Assembly (NCBI GenBank): GCA_003694425.1
Contig: RFJX01000132.1
Coordinates: 1 to 7,506 of the forward strand
Length of the DNA stretch: 7,506 nucleotides
Source: Gammaproteobacteria bacterium
Lineage (GTDB): Bacteria > Pseudomonadota > Gammaproteobacteria > J113
Direction of reading: 5' to 3'
The position numbers and the translations under genes were made by a program. Position 1 is the stretch's first letter. The number at the start of each line of letters is the position of its first letter. Below are positions 5,980 to 7,506 of the stretch, in pieces. A model generated the notes under the pieces. The model was not told the DNA's origin and ran no database searches. It saw nothing but the letters and a program-made list of their open reading frames with translations.

Positions 5980-6660
5980 TCAGGCCTCGCGCTCCAGCCG
6001 CAGGCGGTAGCCGCGGCCGCGCAGGGTCTCGATGGGCTGCAGGGTGCCCTGCGGGTCGAGCTTGCGGCGCAGCCGGGCGATCAGTACCTCCAGCACGTTG
6101 GAGTCGCGCTCGTCCTCGTCGCTGTAGAGGTGTTCGGTCAGGTCCTTCTTGCTCACCACCTCGCCCGCGTGCAGCATCAGGTGCTCGAGCACCCGGTATT
6201 CATAGGCGGTGAGGCAGACCGGCTCCCCGTTCAGGGTCACCTGCTGCCGGCGGGTGTCGAGGGCCAGCGGTGGGCAGCGCAACACCGGTTCCGACCACCC
6301 TGCGGCGCGCCGCAGCAGGGCGTTGACGCGGGCGAGCAGCTCCTCCTGGTGGAAGGGCTTGACCAGGTAGTCGTCGGCCCCGGCCTCGAGTCCCTCGACC
6401 TTGTCCTGCCAGCCCCCGCGGGCGGTCAGGATGAGGATGGGGAATTTCTTCCCCCCCTCGCGCCAGCGCCGGATCACCTCGATGCCGCCGAGGTCGGGCA
6501 GGCCCAGATCGACGATTGCCAGGTCGATGGGATATTCCTCTCCGAGGTAGAGGCCGGTGCGACCGTCGCCCGCCTCCTCCACCACGAACCCCTCCCGCCG
6601 CAGGCGCCGGGCGAGACTCTCGCGCAGGGCCGCTTCATCCTCCAGGAGCAGGAGCCGCAC
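5980..6660 (-). CDS. phoP: PhoP-like OmpR-family response regulator
   Basis: This 226-residue transcription regulator has a receiver domain (about 1-118) and an OmpR-type winged helix (about 128-222). Receiver residues are the acidic pair Glu7/Asp8 in LLLLEDEA, phosphoacceptor Asp51 in IVDLGLPD, Thr79 and Lys101 in the KPF motif. The segments IVDLGLPD, LTARGGWQDKVE, AGADDYLVKPFH and LTAYEYRVLE track E. coli PhoP closely (LTARESWQDKVE, LTAFEYTIME), which is why I place it in the PhoP branch. The wing ends in LRGRGYRLRLE. The start is GTG 6660, seven bases after the amidase stop and ten bases after GGAG; the frame stays open further upstream but would overlap the amidase gene and precede the receiver fold. 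The kinase gene follows after a 154-base hairpin spacer. The targets are not visible in this window. Confidence 0.95.
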   Translation of the reverse strand: MRLLLLEDEAALRESLARRLRREGFVVEEAGDGRTGLYLGEEYPIDLAIVDLGLPDLGGIEVIRRWREGGKKFPILILTARGGWQDKVEGLEAGADDYLVKPFHQEELLARVNALLRRAAGWSEPVLRCPPLALDTRRQQVTLNGEPVCLTAYEYRVLEHLMLHAGEVVSKKDLTEHLYSDEDERDSNVLEVLIARLRRKLDPQGTLQPIETLRGRGYRLRLEREA

Positions 6661-6667
6661 GGGCCGG

Positions 6668-7504
6668 TCACTCCAGGACCGGGCCGGAGAAGGGGCGATC
6701 GTGTTGCAGCGAGGGGATCCGGTTCCGGACCTCGGCCACCCTCCCCGGGTCGATCCCGGCACAGACGAAACCGGGTTCCTCCCCGGCATCGGCCAGCACC
6801 TCGCCCCAGGGGTCCACGATCAGGGAGTGGCCCCAGGTCTCCCGGCCCCAGGGCCGGCGGCCGCACTGGTCGGGGGCGATGACGTAGCAGCCGTTCTCGA
6901 TCGCGCGGGCCCGCAGCAGCACCTCCCAGTGGGCCCGGCCGGTGGTGCGGGTGAAGGCCGCCGGCACCGCCAGGACCGTGGCGCCGGCCCGGGCCAGGGC
7001 CCGGTAGAGCAGGGGGAACCGCAGGTCGTAGCAGATGGTGAGCCCCAACACCCCCACGGGGGTCTCGGCCATCACCGCCCGCTCGCCGTGGGCCACGGTC
7101 CGGCTCTCGTGATACTGCTGGCCGTCTCCCACCTCGACGTCGAACAGGTGGATCTTGTTGTATGTGGCGCGGACCCTGCCCTGCTCGTCGAACAGATAGC
7201 TGCGGTTGTCCAGGCGGCCATCTCCACGCCGGATGGTGAGCGAGCCGACCAGCAGCCAGGTCCCCAGCTCCGCGGCCAGGGCGGAGAAGCGAGGAATGGC
7301 CGGGTGGCTCTCCTCGGGGTGGGCCACCTCCAGCATCGCCTCGTCGGAGGGCATGAGCTGGGTGCAGTTCTCCGGCAAGGCGATGAATGTGGCCCCGGCG
7401 GCGGCCGCCTCCCGCACCAGCGCCTCGCACTCGTCGAGGTTGCGCGCCATCTCCTCACCGGCGCTGTTCTGCACGACGGCGACCCTGACGACGTCCCGGG
7501 TCAT
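6668..7504 (-). CDS. Nit-family carbon-nitrogen hydrolase (deaminated glutathione amidase / omega-amidase type)
   Basis: This 278-residue cytosolic hydrolase of the nitrilase superfamily cleaves a carbon-nitrogen amide bond through a Glu-Lys-Cys triad. The residues are Glu45 in FIALPENC (40-47), Lys117 in ATYNKIHLFDV (113-123), and Cys158 in GLTICYDLRFP (154-164). KIHLFDV and CYDLRFP are hallmarks of the Nit1/Nit2 branch, whose members act on deaminated glutathione or alpha-ketoglutaramate as metabolite repair. Length is normal for the branch (about 260-290). ATG 7504 fits the family N-terminus, RVAVVQNSAG; only two bases precede it, so the ribosome-binding site and any promoter are outside the window. 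In many gammaproteobacteria this gene sits near yhdP and tldD, which may lie beyond the right edge. Its stop is seven bases before the phoP-like start, so co-transcription is likely, but a functional link to the two-component system is not obvious. The exact substrate is not determined. Confidence 0.93.
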   Translation of the reverse strand: MTRDVVRVAVVQNSAGEEMARNLDECEALVREAAAAGATFIALPENCTQLMPSDEAMLEVAHPEESHPAIPRFSALAAELGTWLLVGSLTIRRGDGRLDNRSYLFDEQGRVRATYNKIHLFDVEVGDGQQYHESRTVAHGERAVMAETPVGVLGLTICYDLRFPLLYRALARAGATVLAVPAAFTRTTGRAHWEVLLRARAIENGCYVIAPDQCGRRPWGRETWGHSLIVDPWGEVLADAGEEPGFVCAGIDPGRVAEVRNRIPSLQHDRPFSGPVLE

Positions 7505-7506
7505 GG

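Noticed and set aside
4866..6212. Long forward open frame of 448 codons opposite the kinase gene
   Set aside because: It is antisense to the kinase and regulator genes, whose catalytic motifs are clear, and it shows no domain of its own.

Overview
The window is GC-rich DNA whose genes look like those of a chromosome of a high-GC gammaproteobacterium. The signs are a one-piece tmRNA whose tag is ANDDNYALAA (one residue from the E. coli tag), a PhoP/PhoQ-like two-component pair, a Nit-type amidase and a Pseudomonadota-type two-RCK potassium channel. The genus cannot be read from the sequence; a Chromatiales/Ectothiorhodospiraceae-like background is only a guess.

Left, + strand: the tmRNA gene ssrA (53-415) ends in a strong intrinsic terminator (425-451). 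It is followed by a two-gene operon joined by a GTGA overlap: a small SAM-dependent methyltransferase (504-1160) and a membrane corrinoid/ferredoxin fusion protein (1157-2299). The fusion carries the cobalamin-binding cap-helix motif NVWCA of the mercury-methylation protein HgcA, an HgcA-type membrane domain, and an HgcB-like ferredoxin module at its C-terminus. I regard this as an HgcAB-like fusion protein with its corrinoid-protein-associated methyltransferase (CpaM). It lacks several residues important in true HgcA/HgcB, including one Fe-S cysteine, so its chemistry is probably not simply that of mercury methylation. This pair is the most interesting content of the window.

Middle and right, - strand: five genes run leftwards in close succession. 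These are a Nit-family amidase (6668-7504), a PhoP-like response regulator (5980-6660), a PhoQ-like sensor kinase (4473-5825), a 2-TM potassium channel with two RCK units (2768-4428), and a mercury-type MerR regulator (2350-2760). Two are broken as given. The channel has a -1 frameshift just after its selectivity filter, and merR has a TAG stop in place of a conserved tyrosine in its DNA-binding domain, although its three Hg(II)-binding cysteines are intact. Between the regulator and kinase genes lies a 154-base spacer with a series of perfect hairpins that looks like a dispersed palindromic element.

The hgcAB-like operon and the merR gene converge with only 50 bases between them. A mercury-sensor remnant beside an HgcAB-like gene is suggestive, but a functional link is unproven. 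No transposase, integrase, CRISPR array or tRNA gene was seen.
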